From Clostridia bacterium (GTDB lineage: Bacteria; Bacillota; Clostridia; Oscillospirales; CAG-272), in contig JAGBCV010000064.1 of assembly GCA_017937845.1 (NCBI GenBank), positions 1-64,000 of the forward strand: a DNA stretch of 64,000 nucleotides. The letters are read 5' to 3'. A program made the position numbers and the translations under genes. The notes below the pieces were generated by a model. The model was not told where the DNA came from and searched no databases. It was given only the letters and a program-made list of their open reading frames with translations. Shown here piece by piece: positions 17,743 to 25,733 of the stretch; position 1 is the first letter of the stretch; each line of letters begins with the position of its first letter.

Positions 17743-18231
17743 ATGCCAATTTCCGAAAAGAAACGATCGGGCGCGCATTTCAATCTTTTTGACGTGATCC
17801 TGATCCTCGTTATCATCGCCTGCATCACAGGCATCGCGCTTCACGCATATTTCACAAAGGACCTCACCGAAACCTATTCGGAGACCGCCAATATCTCCTT
17901 CGTCGTATCGGGCGTATCCGAGAAAACGGCAGACGCCTTTTGCGTCGTCGGTGCTTCCCTGTACGCGCAGGATTCCGACAGAATCATCGGCACACTTCTC
18001 GAGTCCTCCTATGCCCCCCTCTTTCTCGACCTTGAAAACGCCGAGGGACTCCTCGTCAAGGCAAAGCATCCCGACAAAAAGGAGATCACCGCAAACGCCT
18101 CCTTCACGGGTACGTGGACGGACGATGGCTTTCTGATCGGCGGTACGACCCTTGCCATCGTCGGAAAGGAAATGAAGATCTATACGGAAAACGCCGTTTG
18201 CACGATCGTCTTCACAAGCGTTTCCAAATGA
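17743..18231 (+). CDS. DUF4330-type anchored protein, second of a tandem pair
   Basis: The 162-residue paralogue of the preceding gene repeats the plan MPISEKKRSGAHFNLFDVI, one membrane span, then SFVVSGVSEKTADAFCVVG, DS.RIIGTLL. Only scattered positions are identical, so the duplication is old. GAAAGGAAC precedes the start and the gap is 30 bases, placing it in the murJ operon. The two may form a heterodimer across the membrane (inference). Confidence 0.75.
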   Translation: MPISEKKRSGAHFNLFDVILILVIIACITGIALHAYFTKDLTETYSETANISFVVSGVSEKTADAFCVVGASLYAQDSDRIIGTLLESSYAPLFLDLENAEGLLVKAKHPDKKEITANASFTGTWTDDGFLIGGTTLAIVGKEMKIYTENAVCTIVFTSVSK

Positions 18232-18303
18232 CCGCGCAAAAAGGAACGCCTTCCGTACGCGATAAATTTTTTTCATTTCCATCTATTTTTTCTTGAAAAC
18301 CTA

Positions 18304-18332
18304 TTGATTTTAGCATGAAAGATTGCTATAAT
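18304..18332 (+). promoter_or_regulatory. Promoter of the HPr-like gene
   Basis: TTGATT (18304-18309), 17 bases, TATAAT (18327-18332). Confidence 0.75.
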
Positions 18333-18400
18333 TATAATAATCATAGTCAGGGTGTTCGCACTTTTGAACACGACATCACAAATAGGAGCGCAAAAGAAAA

Positions 18401-18658
18401 ATGATTTCCAGAAATATAACCATCAAAAACAGCGTTGGTCTTTATGCAAGACCCGCAACATTCTTTATTCAGAAAGCTAACACTTATAAAAGCTCCATCT
18501 GGATGCAGAAGGATGACAGACGTGTCAACGCAAAGAGCTTGCTCGGCGTTCTCTCTCTTGCCATCTCCGGCGGTTCCACCGTTACTCTCATCGCTGACGG
18601 TCCGGACGAAGCGGAAGCAATCAGCGGTCTTGAGCTTCTCGTAAGCACAGAGATCTAA
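18401..18658 (+). CDS. HPr/Crh-like protein with Tyr in place of His15
   Basis: The 85-residue product is collinear with HPr: NSVGLYARPATFFIQKAN at the active-site end and VNAKSLLGVLSLAISGG around the regulatory serine. HPr is phosphorylated at His15 by enzyme I and at Ser46 by HPr kinase. Here codon 15 is TAT (Tyr), while Ser46 is kept at exactly position 46. Loss of His15 with retained Ser46 is the Bacillus Crh pattern (Gln15 there). The protein probably cannot pass phosphate in the PTS but could act as a CcpA corepressor or another regulator. It is monocistronic with a promoter and terminator. Confidence 0.88.
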   Translation: MISRNITIKNSVGLYARPATFFIQKANTYKSSIWMQKDDRRVNAKSLLGVLSLAISGGSTVTLIADGPDEAEAISGLELLVSTEI

Positions 18659-18676
18659 GCTTGCACCAAAATAAAA

Positions 18677-18722
18677 CGACGACAGATAACGCCGAGGATA
18701 TCTTGGCTTCTCTGTCGTTTTT
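18677..18722 (+). terminator. Terminator of the HPr-like gene
   Basis: An outer stem ACGACAGA / TCTGTCGT and an inner stem GCCGAG / CTTGGC are followed by TTTTT. Confidence 0.7.
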
Positions 18723-18737
18723 CGTTAAGGAGAATCT

Positions 18738-20585
18738 ATGGTAAATCCCGAATACGCCGCCAGACTTCGAGAAAAAGCGAACGCGCTCCCTCTTTCCCCC
18801 GGCGTCTATATCATGAAGGACAAGGGCGGAAAGGTCATCTACGTCGGCAAATCCCGCGCGCTCAAAAACCGCGTTTCTCAGTATTTTCACGAGAGCGCGA
18901 GCCACGGCGCCAAAACCGAACGCATGACCGCAAGCGTTTATGATTTCGATTATATCCTTTGCAATACGGAGATCGAAGCGCTGACGCTCGAAAACAGCCT
19001 CATCAAGCTCCATCATCCGCATTATAATATCAAGCTCAAGGACGATAAATCCTATCCCTATCTGAAAGCGACCGTAAACGAAGAATTTCCGCGCTTTCTC
19101 ATGACGCGCAAGCGGGAATCGGAAAAAGCGAAATATTTCGGTCCGTACACCAGCACCGCGACGGTCTACGGCATCATTTCGGCTCTGCAAAAGACATTTG
19201 GTCTGCCCTCCTGCCGCAAAACCTTTCCCAAAGACCGCGGACGGGTGAAAAATTGCATATATCGTCAGCTTGGCTGTATCGCTCCTTGTGACCCCGAGAT
19301 ATCCTCCGAGGTCTATAAGGAATCGTTTATGCAAGCCGTCTCGTTTCTTTCGGGAAATTACGAAGCCATCATCAAATCGTTGACGGAAAAGATGGAATTT
19401 GCCTCCGAAAATCTCGCCTTTGAAGCGGCGGCGGCATACCGCGACCGCATTCGCGCTGTACAAAAGCTCGAAGAAAAGCAAAAGGTCGTGGCAAGCCCCG
19501 ATACGGAGCGCGATATCATCGCATGGCACGTCGGAGAGCCCGTTTCCGCCATCTGCGTCTTTTATATCCGAGGCGGTAAGCTCATCGATACCGAGCTTTT
19601 CTATTTTTCGGGCGGTGAGATCTTGGATAGCGCCGCCATCGTGTCCTTTATGCTCGAGCTTTATACCAGACGAGAATATATTCCCAAGGAAATCAACCCC
19701 GCAGACGTTCTCTCCCCCGAGGATGCCGAAATCCTTTCCTCTCTGCTGACGGAAAAAGCGGGATACAAGGTCACGCTCCGCACGCCTTTCAAGGGTGAAA
19801 CGCGCCGTCTTTGCGATATGGCGAGAGAAAACGCCGCCATGCGCTCGCTTGAATACGCGAAATCCTCTGAAAAAAGCGAAAAATCGCTCGTGCGCCTTGC
19901 TTCTCTTTGCGGACTCGAAGCCATTCCCGAGCGCATCGAAGCCTTTGATATCTCCAATTTCGGAGATGAAGCCATCACCGCAGGTATGGTCGTTTATGAA
20001 AACGCCAAGCCGAAAAAGAGCGATTACCGTCTTTTTTCCATCAAATCCACCGAGCATCGCGATGATTACGCCTCCATGAGGGAGGCTGTCAGCCGTCATG
20101 CGGCACATCTTTCCGACGAGGGTGCAAAAATCCCCGATCTCATCCTCATCGACGGCGGTGAAAATCACAGAAATATCGCCGTTCAAGCCCTATATGATGC
20201 GGGATATCCCGATATTCCCGTTTTCGGTATGGTCAAGGACGAATATCATAAGACCCGCGCCTTGGTGGGGGATATGGGAGAGATCTCCATCGCCTCCGAG
20301 CAATCGGTCTATACTTTAATTTATAATATCCAAGAGGAAGTTCACCGCTTTACCATCTCCAAAATGAGCAATAAAAAGCGGAAAACGCAGAAAATTTCCA
20401 CGCTGGAGGACATCGAAGGCATCGGAAAAGCACGCGCAAAGGCACTTCTGACACATTTTGGCGGTCTTGCCGGCGTGAAAAAAGCCTCCGCGGGAGAGCT
20501 TCAAGCCATCCGCGGCGTCACTCCCGAGATCGCAGAAAACATCATCAACCATTTCAAAAATCAAAATAACGGAGAAAATATATGA
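18738..20585 (+). CDS. uvrC: Excinuclease ABC subunit C
   Basis: This 615-residue nuclease makes both incisions in nucleotide excision repair. A GIY-YIG domain (SPGVYIMKDKGGKVIYVGKS) lies at residues ~20-100. A UvrB-interacting UVR segment (ASENLAFEAAAAYRDRIRAV) lies near 225. The RNase H-like 5' nuclease half contains EAFDISNFGD and LILIDGG. A tandem HhH (LEDIEGIGKARAKALL ... IRGVTPEIAENI) closes the protein. TAAGGAG precedes the start. The length is normal. It overlaps rsmD by four bases. Confidence 0.97.
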   Translation: MVNPEYAARLREKANALPLSPGVYIMKDKGGKVIYVGKSRALKNRVSQYFHESASHGAKTERMTASVYDFDYILCNTEIEALTLENSLIKLHHPHYNIKLKDDKSYPYLKATVNEEFPRFLMTRKRESEKAKYFGPYTSTATVYGIISALQKTFGLPSCRKTFPKDRGRVKNCIYRQLGCIAPCDPEISSEVYKESFMQAVSFLSGNYEAIIKSLTEKMEFASENLAFEAAAAYRDRIRAVQKLEEKQKVVASPDTERDIIAWHVGEPVSAICVFYIRGGKLIDTELFYFSGGEILDSAAIVSFMLELYTRREYIPKEINPADVLSPEDAEILSSLLTEKAGYKVTLRTPFKGETRRLCDMARENAAMRSLEYAKSSEKSEKSLVRLASLCGLEAIPERIEAFDISNFGDEAITAGMVVYENAKPKKSDYRLFSIKSTEHRDDYASMREAVSRHAAHLSDEGAKIPDLILIDGGENHRNIAVQALYDAGYPDIPVFGMVKDEYHKTRALVGDMGEISIASEQSVYTLIYNIQEEVHRFTISKMSNKKRKTQKISTLEDIEGIGKARAKALLTHFGGLAGVKKASAGELQAIRGVTPEIAENIINHFKNQNNGENI

Positions 20586-21154
20586 GAATCATTACAGGCA
20601 CTGCCAGAGGCATGGCACTCACCACACTCGACGGCGAAGCAACTCGCCCTACACTCGCAAAAGTAAAGGAAGCGCTTTTCAGCGCGATCCAATTTGATAT
20701 CGAAGGCAGACGTGTGCTTGACCTTTTCGCAGGCTCGGGTCAGCTTGGTTTGGAAGCGCTCAGCAGAGGTGCTGAAAAAGCCACCTTCGTCGATTCCTCC
20801 AAGGAAGCGACCGCCATCATCACACAAAATGCACAGAAGACCCATCTTTATCAGAAATCCAACGTCCTTTGTATGGATTGGAAGCAATATATCAAATCCG
20901 CAGGCGGCAGAAGCAAATTTGATATCGTTTTTCTCGATCCCCCTTATCCGCTGAATCTTCTGCCCAAGGTCGTTTCTGAGCTTTACGATGCCGATATGCT
21001 TGCCGAAGGCGCACTCGTCATCTGCGAGGACGAAAAGGGCGGTCTTGCAAACGACGTGATGGTCGAAGCGCGTTATCACCTTAAAAAAGAAGCCCGCTAC
21101 GGCAGAGTTTACGTGACCATTCTCACGCCCATCATCGAAAATGAAGCAGAATGA
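20582..21154 (+). CDS. rsmD: 16S rRNA (guanine-966-N2)-methyltransferase RsmD
   Basis: This 190-residue Rossmann methyltransferase has the N-terminal RIITGTARGM, ATRPTLAKVKEALFSAI, the SAM loop VLDLFAGSGQLGLEALSRGA and the catalytic FLDPPYPL (NPPY type). It methylates assembled 30S particles. The start overlaps uvrC (ATATGA) and the stop sits one base before coaD. rsmD-coaD is a widespread pair. Confidence 0.95.
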   Translation: MRIITGTARGMALTTLDGEATRPTLAKVKEALFSAIQFDIEGRRVLDLFAGSGQLGLEALSRGAEKATFVDSSKEATAIITQNAQKTHLYQKSNVLCMDWKQYIKSAGGRSKFDIVFLDPPYPLNLLPKVVSELYDADMLAEGALVICEDEKGGLANDVMVEARYHLKKEARYGRVYVTILTPIIENEAE

Positions 21155-21155
21155 T

Positions 21156-21614
21156 ATGAAAATCGCGCTCATTCCGGGGACGTTTGACCCCTTTACCATC
21201 GGACATTTGGAGCTTGTCAAAATCGCATCCTCGCTTTTTGATAAGGTCGTCGTCTGCATTTTGGTCAATCCCAATAAGACCCATCTTTTCGATGAAGATG
21301 CCAGGCTTTCCATGATCCGCCGTTCTGTGGAGGCTTTTTCCAACGTGTCCGTCGATATCGACCACGGATATACCGCAGATTATGCGAAAAAAATCGGCGC
21401 AGAGTATATCGTGCGCGGTATCCGAAACGAGATCGATGCCAAATATGAAATGGAAATGGCGGATTTTAATCTGAAGCGTACAGGTGTCAGAACGCTTCTC
21501 ATTCCTGCCCCCGAGGAAATTGCAGGTATCAGCTCCACTCGCGTACGCGAGGAGCTAAAACAAGGCAATTCTGTGGAGGCGCTCGTTCCCGAAGAAATTA
21601 AGTCTGTTTTGTAA
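21156..21614 (+). CDS. coaD: Phosphopantetheine adenylyltransferase
   Basis: This 152-residue enzyme adenylates 4'-phosphopantetheine, the penultimate step to CoA. It has the nucleotidyltransferase PGTFDPFTIGHLELV (TxGH), VRGIRNEIDAKYEMEMA, and the C-terminal EIAGISSTRVREEL (ISSTxxR). ATG 21156 is used rather than a start inside rsmD because the conserved protein begins MKIALIPGT. It is translationally coupled to rsmD and followed by a terminator. Confidence 0.96.
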   Translation: MKIALIPGTFDPFTIGHLELVKIASSLFDKVVVCILVNPNKTHLFDEDARLSMIRRSVEAFSNVSVDIDHGYTADYAKKIGAEYIVRGIRNEIDAKYEMEMADFNLKRTGVRTLLIPAPEEIAGISSTRVREELKQGNSVEALVPEEIKSVL

Positions 21615-21623
21615 TGCGTTTTT

Positions 21624-21654
21624 GGGCGACCACAGGTCGCCCCTGCGTTTTTTA
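21624..21654 (+). terminator. Terminator of uvrC-rsmD-coaD
   Basis: GGGCGACC / GGTCGCCC with a three-base loop and a T-run at 21647-21653. Confidence 0.75.
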
Positions 21655-21674
21655 TTTTCAATGACTTAAATGAC

Positions 21675-21724
21675 GGGCGACTTTATGAATCGCCCCTACT
21701 ACCTTGTTAATTCTAAAACTTTAC
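21675..21724. repeat. GGGCGATTC-type hairpin repeat, copy 2
   Basis: This copy matches 13325-13374 over about 50 bases, including CCTACTAYCTTGTTAATTCTA, with changes in the hairpin loop. Confidence 0.65.
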
Positions 21725-21731
21725 TTTTTTA

Positions 21732-21754
21732 AGGCTCCCACTCTGAGGGAGCCT
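21732..21754. repeat. AGGCTCCC hairpin
   Basis: AGGCTCCC (21732-21739) pairs with GGGAGCCT (21747-21754). The remaining ~180 bases to the next gene show no gene. Confidence 0.5.
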
Positions 21755-21935
21755 CTAAAAATATAGATATCATCATAAGCATATTCGCGCAACTCGCAAG
21801 TATACTCTCCGAATAAGCAAGTTCCTTTCCGTTTGATGTATGGTTTCTCATTATTTTTCATGATAAAATGGAATCAGAAAGCAGGAGGCGACACCAAACC
21901 TCCAACCATATGAAACGAAAGGACAGGTATACTTT

Positions 21936-22676
21936 ATGAAAACCGTAGGAGAAAAAATCACAGAACTCAGAAAACAGAAGAACATGACCGAAGAAGAATT
22001 TGGCTCGATGCTCGGCGTTTCCGCAGAATCCATTGTCGAATGGGAAAACAGCGATGCGCTTCTTGACCATGACCTCATCTCCACCGTCGACGATATGTTC
22101 GAGGATACCGTAGATGAGCTTGCAGAACAGCTTCCCGAAGCGACCTTTGAAAATCTTTTGAAAAATATCTTTTCCCAGTTTGCCATGGCAGACGATTTCG
22201 CAGAATACAAGCAAACGATCGATTCCGATAACAGTACCGCCACGGCGCTTTACGCCGAAAGCGGCGCACTTTGGGGCAATCAAAACGTCGGTGTCATTTA
22301 CCGCAAAAGCGCAAAGGATTCCGTTTCGCTCTTGCAGGACGAGGATATCCGCGCATATCTTACAATGCTTGCCGATGAAAACGTATGTAAAATTCTTGGT
22401 TACATGGCAAAAAACACAAAGCCCTCTACTGCATCTGCCATTGCTTCCCAATGTGACATGACCGCAGACGAGGCGACAGCGGCACTTGAAATGCTCAAAA
22501 AATGCGCGCTGGTCAAAACAAAAATCGTCAAGATCGAGGATACGCCCGTTACCGTTTGGAAAAAGCACGGCTTCCACAAAATGCTCTTCGTTTACGCCAT
22601 CATGAGTCTTGCCAAGAAAGCGTTCACAGGCGAAGACAATTACTACTGCTTCCGCGGAGATTTTACTTGGTGCTGA
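21936..22676 (+). CDS. XRE plus winged-helix regulator, divergent HTH (tandem copy 1)
   Basis: The 246-residue product has an N-terminal XRE HTH (EKITELRKQKNMTEEEFGSM) and a C-terminal ArsR-like winged helix (residues ~150-205, NVCKILGYMAKNTKPS...). It ends in an aromatic tail, DNYYCFRGDFTWC. Compared with copy 2, the recognition helix is eroded (AESIVEWENSDALLDHD against AQSVSKWENNVSLPDIS), so DNA binding by this domain may be lost. The leader GAAAGGACAGGTATACTTT is shared with copy 2. The signal and targets are unknown. Confidence 0.75.
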   Translation: MKTVGEKITELRKQKNMTEEEFGSMLGVSAESIVEWENSDALLDHDLISTVDDMFEDTVDELAEQLPEATFENLLKNIFSQFAMADDFAEYKQTIDSDNSTATALYAESGALWGNQNVGVIYRKSAKDSVSLLQDEDIRAYLTMLADENVCKILGYMAKNTKPSTASAIASQCDMTADEATAALEMLKKCALVKTKIVKIEDTPVTVWKKHGFHKMLFVYAIMSLAKKAFTGEDNYYCFRGDFTWC

Positions 22677-22716
22677 TATCCCTCCACCCAACGAAACGAA
22701 AGATAGGTATACTTTT

Positions 22717-23490
22717 ATGAAGACCGTAGGAGAAAAAATCGCAGAACTCAGAAAACAGAAAAATATGACGCAGGAAGAATTTGGCTCGATGCTCGGTATT
22801 TCCGCGCAATCCGTTTCCAAATGGGAAAACAACGTATCTCTCCCCGATATTTCTCTGATTCCCATCATTGCCGATACCTTTGATATCGCCATTGACACGC
22901 TTTTTGACAGAAGCGCAACCGTCCCCTCCGTCAAAGCGGAAAATGCCGTTGAGATCGCATTTCATCATCTTTTGAAAACGAATGCTGCCTATTTCGACTT
23001 GCAAAACAAATTGGAAGAATACAAATCCATCATTTGTGAGGAAAATACGACCGCGACGGCGTTCTATACCGAAAACGGCGCGATCTTCGGCAATCAAAAC
23101 ATCGGTGTCATTTACCGCAAAAGCGCAAAGGATTCCGTTCCGTTTTTGAAGGACGAGGAGATCCGAGCGTACCTTTCCATGCTCGCGGACGAAAACGTAT
23201 GCAAGATTCTCGCATATATGGCAGAAAATGCAAAATCCTTTACCGCCGCCTCCATCGCCGCAAAATGCGGTTTGACAGCAAAAGACGCGACAGCCACGCT
23301 CGAAACACTCAAAAAATACGCACTTGTCATGTCCCGCGCCGTTGACCTCGGCGACGAAACCGTTACCGTTTGGGAAAAGTACGCTTTCCATAAAATCCTC
23401 TTTATCTATTCCATCATGGCGCTCGCCAAGAAAGCCGCGAGCGGAGAGGACAATTATTATTGCTTCTGCGGTGATTATACTTGGAGCTGA
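22717..23490 (+). CDS. XRE plus winged-helix regulator (tandem copy 2)
   Basis: The 257-residue product is paralogous over its full length to the preceding gene. It keeps a canonical HTH_3 (MTQEEFGSMLGISAQSVSKW), a linker, the ArsR-like winged helix near residues 155-215 and the DNYYCFCGDYTWS tail. ATG 22717 follows GAAAGATAGGTATACTTTT, a near repeat of the leader of copy 1, so the unit was duplicated with its leader. An earlier in-frame start lies inside copy 1. The two genes may be cotranscribed and heterodimerise (inference). Confidence 0.78.
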   Translation: MKTVGEKIAELRKQKNMTQEEFGSMLGISAQSVSKWENNVSLPDISLIPIIADTFDIAIDTLFDRSATVPSVKAENAVEIAFHHLLKTNAAYFDLQNKLEEYKSIICEENTTATAFYTENGAIFGNQNIGVIYRKSAKDSVPFLKDEEIRAYLSMLADENVCKILAYMAENAKSFTAASIAAKCGLTAKDATATLETLKKYALVMSRAVDLGDETVTVWEKYAFHKILFIYSIMALAKKAASGEDNYYCFCGDYTWS

Positions 23491-23517
23491 TATGTTTTTC
23501 TCGATCAAATGACACCT

Positions 23518-23680
23518 CATCCACCATTTTGCGAAGCAAAATGGTCCCCCTTCCCCCTCTGGGGAAGGCTAACAAATTGTCAACCTTTCGATGAAACAAG
23601 ACACTGCGATGATATAAACTTTACGAGGCAGTTTCGGGCGATTCGTGAATCGCGCCTACAAAAATTATAACCCATCACAC
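23518..23680. repeat. Composite intergenic repeats after the XRE pair
   Basis: The stretch contains the hairpin CATTTTGC-GAAG-CAAAATG, the CCTTCCCC..GGGGAAGG hairpin, and a segment (TTGTCAACCTTTCGATGAAACAAGACACT, in two parts) similar to 13534-13572. A shortened GGGCGATTC hairpin lies at 23636-23659. No gene is seen. Confidence 0.55.
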
Positions 23681-23718
23681 AAAAAACCGACTTTTGCAAA
23701 AGCAAAAGTCGGTTTTTT
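23681..23718. terminator. Bidirectional terminator
   Basis: A 17-bp perfect stem (AAAAAACCGACTTTTGC with its complement) around a four-base loop serves the minus-strand PHP gene and probably the XRE pair. Confidence 0.85.
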
Positions 23719-23721
23719 CAT

Positions 23722-23788
23722 CTGGGTCAAGGGGACATTGTCCCCTTGCGTCTCTTTTGGTTCTTTTCTCCACGGGGAGAAAAGAATC
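23722..23788 (-). repeat. Hairpin-pair element after a minus-strand gene, copy 1
   Basis: Read on the minus strand it gives TTCTTTTCTCC...GGAGAAAAGAA, CAAAAGAGACGCAAGGGG and a CCCC-pairing hairpin, directly after the stop codon. A similar element lies at 41555-41614. Confidence 0.6.
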
Positions 23789-25156
23789 TCAGTCAAAGAG
23801 GAAATATTTGCGGCGGAGCTTATCCATTCTGCCCGAAATCTGGCGAAGAAGCGCGCCTGCTTCTTCATCACCGCAAGCGTATTCCTTCATGAGTCTGCCT
23901 TCCTCGAAGCAGACCTCATCATGAATCGGGAAATAATGCTCATAGAGGAACCAGCAATATTTCATCATGCGAAGCGTACCGAGAACCTCCACGTGGTCTT
24001 TGATGTCTTGAATGGCAACATTATAGAAATCCTTGACCGCGCCGACGATCTCATCGCGGGTATTTTCGTGCGCGAGAACCATGGAGCGTGCAGAATGCCA
24101 ATCGGGATTATATGCGGTAGAGCCATGGGTATCGGTATTGCCGACGATGGGAACACGCTTGCCCTTGGCACAGTAATCGTGATATTTCTGCACCTGGAAG
24201 CCGTTCTGCTGGAAATAGGTCAGACCACCGAACACCTCAAACGCATCAAAGGGCTGTGTTTCAAACATATAATCTGTGAAATCCTCGGGGACTTGATATA
24301 CGTTGCTGATCCAATACGGATGCGCGAAAATGCCAAGACCATTGCCCTTTTTGATGTGATTGCAGATCCAAACACAAGCCGCATAGGGGAACTTTTCCAC
24401 ATTGTCGGGGATATCGAGCGTTTCCGCAAGCGCTTCGACCTCTGCGCGGTACTGCTCCTCGGTCATCACGTCGGGACATTCGCCGTTTATGGAGCGCCAC
24501 TTGGGGTCTGCGCCGCGATTGATATACTGCAAGGAGCAATCGAGAAGTCCGTTGATGCTGTAATCACCTGCAAAGTTGACGATATGGATATCGTTTCCGG
24601 GGAGATGCACCTCTTCACCCGGATAAAGCTTCAAATCAAGGTTCAGATCCGCATAGAAATTGCGCGTTTCCAGCGAGGGATAATACTTTCTGTGGTCGGT
24701 GATCGCCATGAAGTCATATCCCGCCTTGCGGTAGTTCGCCGCTACGATAAACGGATGCTCCTTGCCGTCGGAACGGGTGGAATGCATATGCATATCGCCC
24801 ATATACGGATATCTGCCGACAAGGTCTGCTTCGACCGCATACACGGAAAGCTGAACGATCCGCTTATCGTCTGCGTTGATACGGATATAATATTCGCTTT
24901 CCTTATGGAAGGTATGCGTGATATGGAAGCAACCGTCCTCGGATACGGTCATTTTATATTCCGCGTAGTTTTTACGGTTCGGATACGTCGCGGGCGCGCC
25001 CTCCGTCGTCGTATGAATGGCGATCAGATGCTCCTTTTCCTTTGCGAATGCCGCGTGACCGCCAAGAGGCTTCACCGTGATCGTGACCTCTTTTCCCGTG
25101 GGAATGACCTTGGGGAAGATATCGTAATTGATGAGTTCTCGTTTCATAAGTGCCAT
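23789..25156 (-). CDS. PHP-domain metal-dependent hydrolase
   Basis: This 455-residue protein has an N-terminal beta-sandwich (residues ~1-125), then a PHP domain. Metal-site motifs include DMHMHSTRSDG, AITDHRKYY, EEVHLPGNDIHIV, IFAHPYW and GNTDTHG. PHP proteins hydrolyse phosphoesters with two or three metals. The sandwich-plus-PHP layout suggests an extracytoplasmic-type or sugar-related substrate, but there is no signal peptide, so it is probably cytoplasmic. AAGGAG before ATG 25156 sets the start. The substrate is unknown. Confidence 0.8.
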   Translation of the reverse strand: MALMKRELINYDIFPKVIPTGKEVTITVKPLGGHAAFAKEKEHLIAIHTTTEGAPATYPNRKNYAEYKMTVSEDGCFHITHTFHKESEYYIRINADDKRIVQLSVYAVEADLVGRYPYMGDMHMHSTRSDGKEHPFIVAANYRKAGYDFMAITDHRKYYPSLETRNFYADLNLDLKLYPGEEVHLPGNDIHIVNFAGDYSINGLLDCSLQYINRGADPKWRSINGECPDVMTEEQYRAEVEALAETLDIPDNVEKFPYAACVWICNHIKKGNGLGIFAHPYWISNVYQVPEDFTDYMFETQPFDAFEVFGGLTYFQQNGFQVQKYHDYCAKGKRVPIVGNTDTHGSTAYNPDWHSARSMVLAHENTRDEIVGAVKDFYNVAIQDIKDHVEVLGTLRMMKYCWFLYEHYFPIHDEVCFEEGRLMKEYACGDEEAGALLRQISGRMDKLRRKYFLFD

Positions 25157-25193
25157 AATCGTACTCCTTATCTGAATTTCGTTCGTTATCCTC

Positions 25194-25222
25194 ATTTTAT
25201 CACAAGCACACCTTTTTGTAAA
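25194..25222 (-). promoter_or_regulatory. Promoter of the PHP gene
   Basis: Minus strand: TTTACA (25222-25217), 17 bases, TAAAAT (25199-25194). Confidence 0.6.
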
Positions 25223-25298
25223 GTCCCCTCACAAATTCTTCTGAAAAAGCATACGATATATAGAAAACGCCAATCGGCAGAACGGAGAATATTGCCAC

Positions 25299-25721
25299 AT
25301 GGACAATTTACAAAACGAAAAAAATTACGGCACGCTCATCGTTTGGGCGCAAAGCGCATCCGAGGCGATCCCCATCGAGGGCGCGACCGTCGTCGTCAGA
25401 CTCGCAAGAGAAAACGGAGAAAGCGACCTCTTTCGCGTTTTGACGACGGATGAGAGCGGACTCACCGTCCCGATTCGCATCGAAACGCCATCCCCTGCGG
25501 AATCTCTTTCCCCGGGCGGCAAAAAGCCGTATTCCGAAATTTCCACGGAGGTGACGGCAACGGGCTTTTACAGCGTCATCAATACGGGGATCCCCATCTA
25601 TCCCGGTATCACGTCCATTCAGCCCGTCCGCATGATCCCCATTCCCACAAGAGAGGACGGTACGCCTTTCCCGCCCCAAACCGTCATCATAAACGAGGGG
25701 CAAAATCTGCCAAAGCTTTGA
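25299..25721 (+). CDS. Small carboxypeptidase-regulatory-like protein of the peptidoglycan-binding cluster
   Basis: The 140-residue product is a single beta-sandwich-like domain: GTLIVWAQSASEAIPIEGATVVV, then TTDESGLTVPIRI and ATGFYSVINTGIPIYPGITS. This is the look of carboxypeptidase-regulatory or transthyretin-like folds. It has no signal peptide or membrane span. It is 12 bases upstream of the SpoIID-like gene and ends just before its ribosome site, so the two are cotranscribed. Function is unknown; a structural spore or wall role is inferred from its neighbours. Confidence 0.7.
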   Translation: MDNLQNEKNYGTLIVWAQSASEAIPIEGATVVVRLARENGESDLFRVLTTDESGLTVPIRIETPSPAESLSPGGKKPYSEISTEVTATGFYSVINTGIPIYPGITSIQPVRMIPIPTREDGTPFPPQTVIINEGQNLPKL

Positions 25722-25733
25722 GGAGGTGACACG

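Noticed and set aside
16495-18282. 595-codon minus-strand frame opposite the ligase-like and DUF4330 genes
   Set aside because: It has no motifs or ribosome site, and is a shadow of the membrane-protein genes on the + strand.
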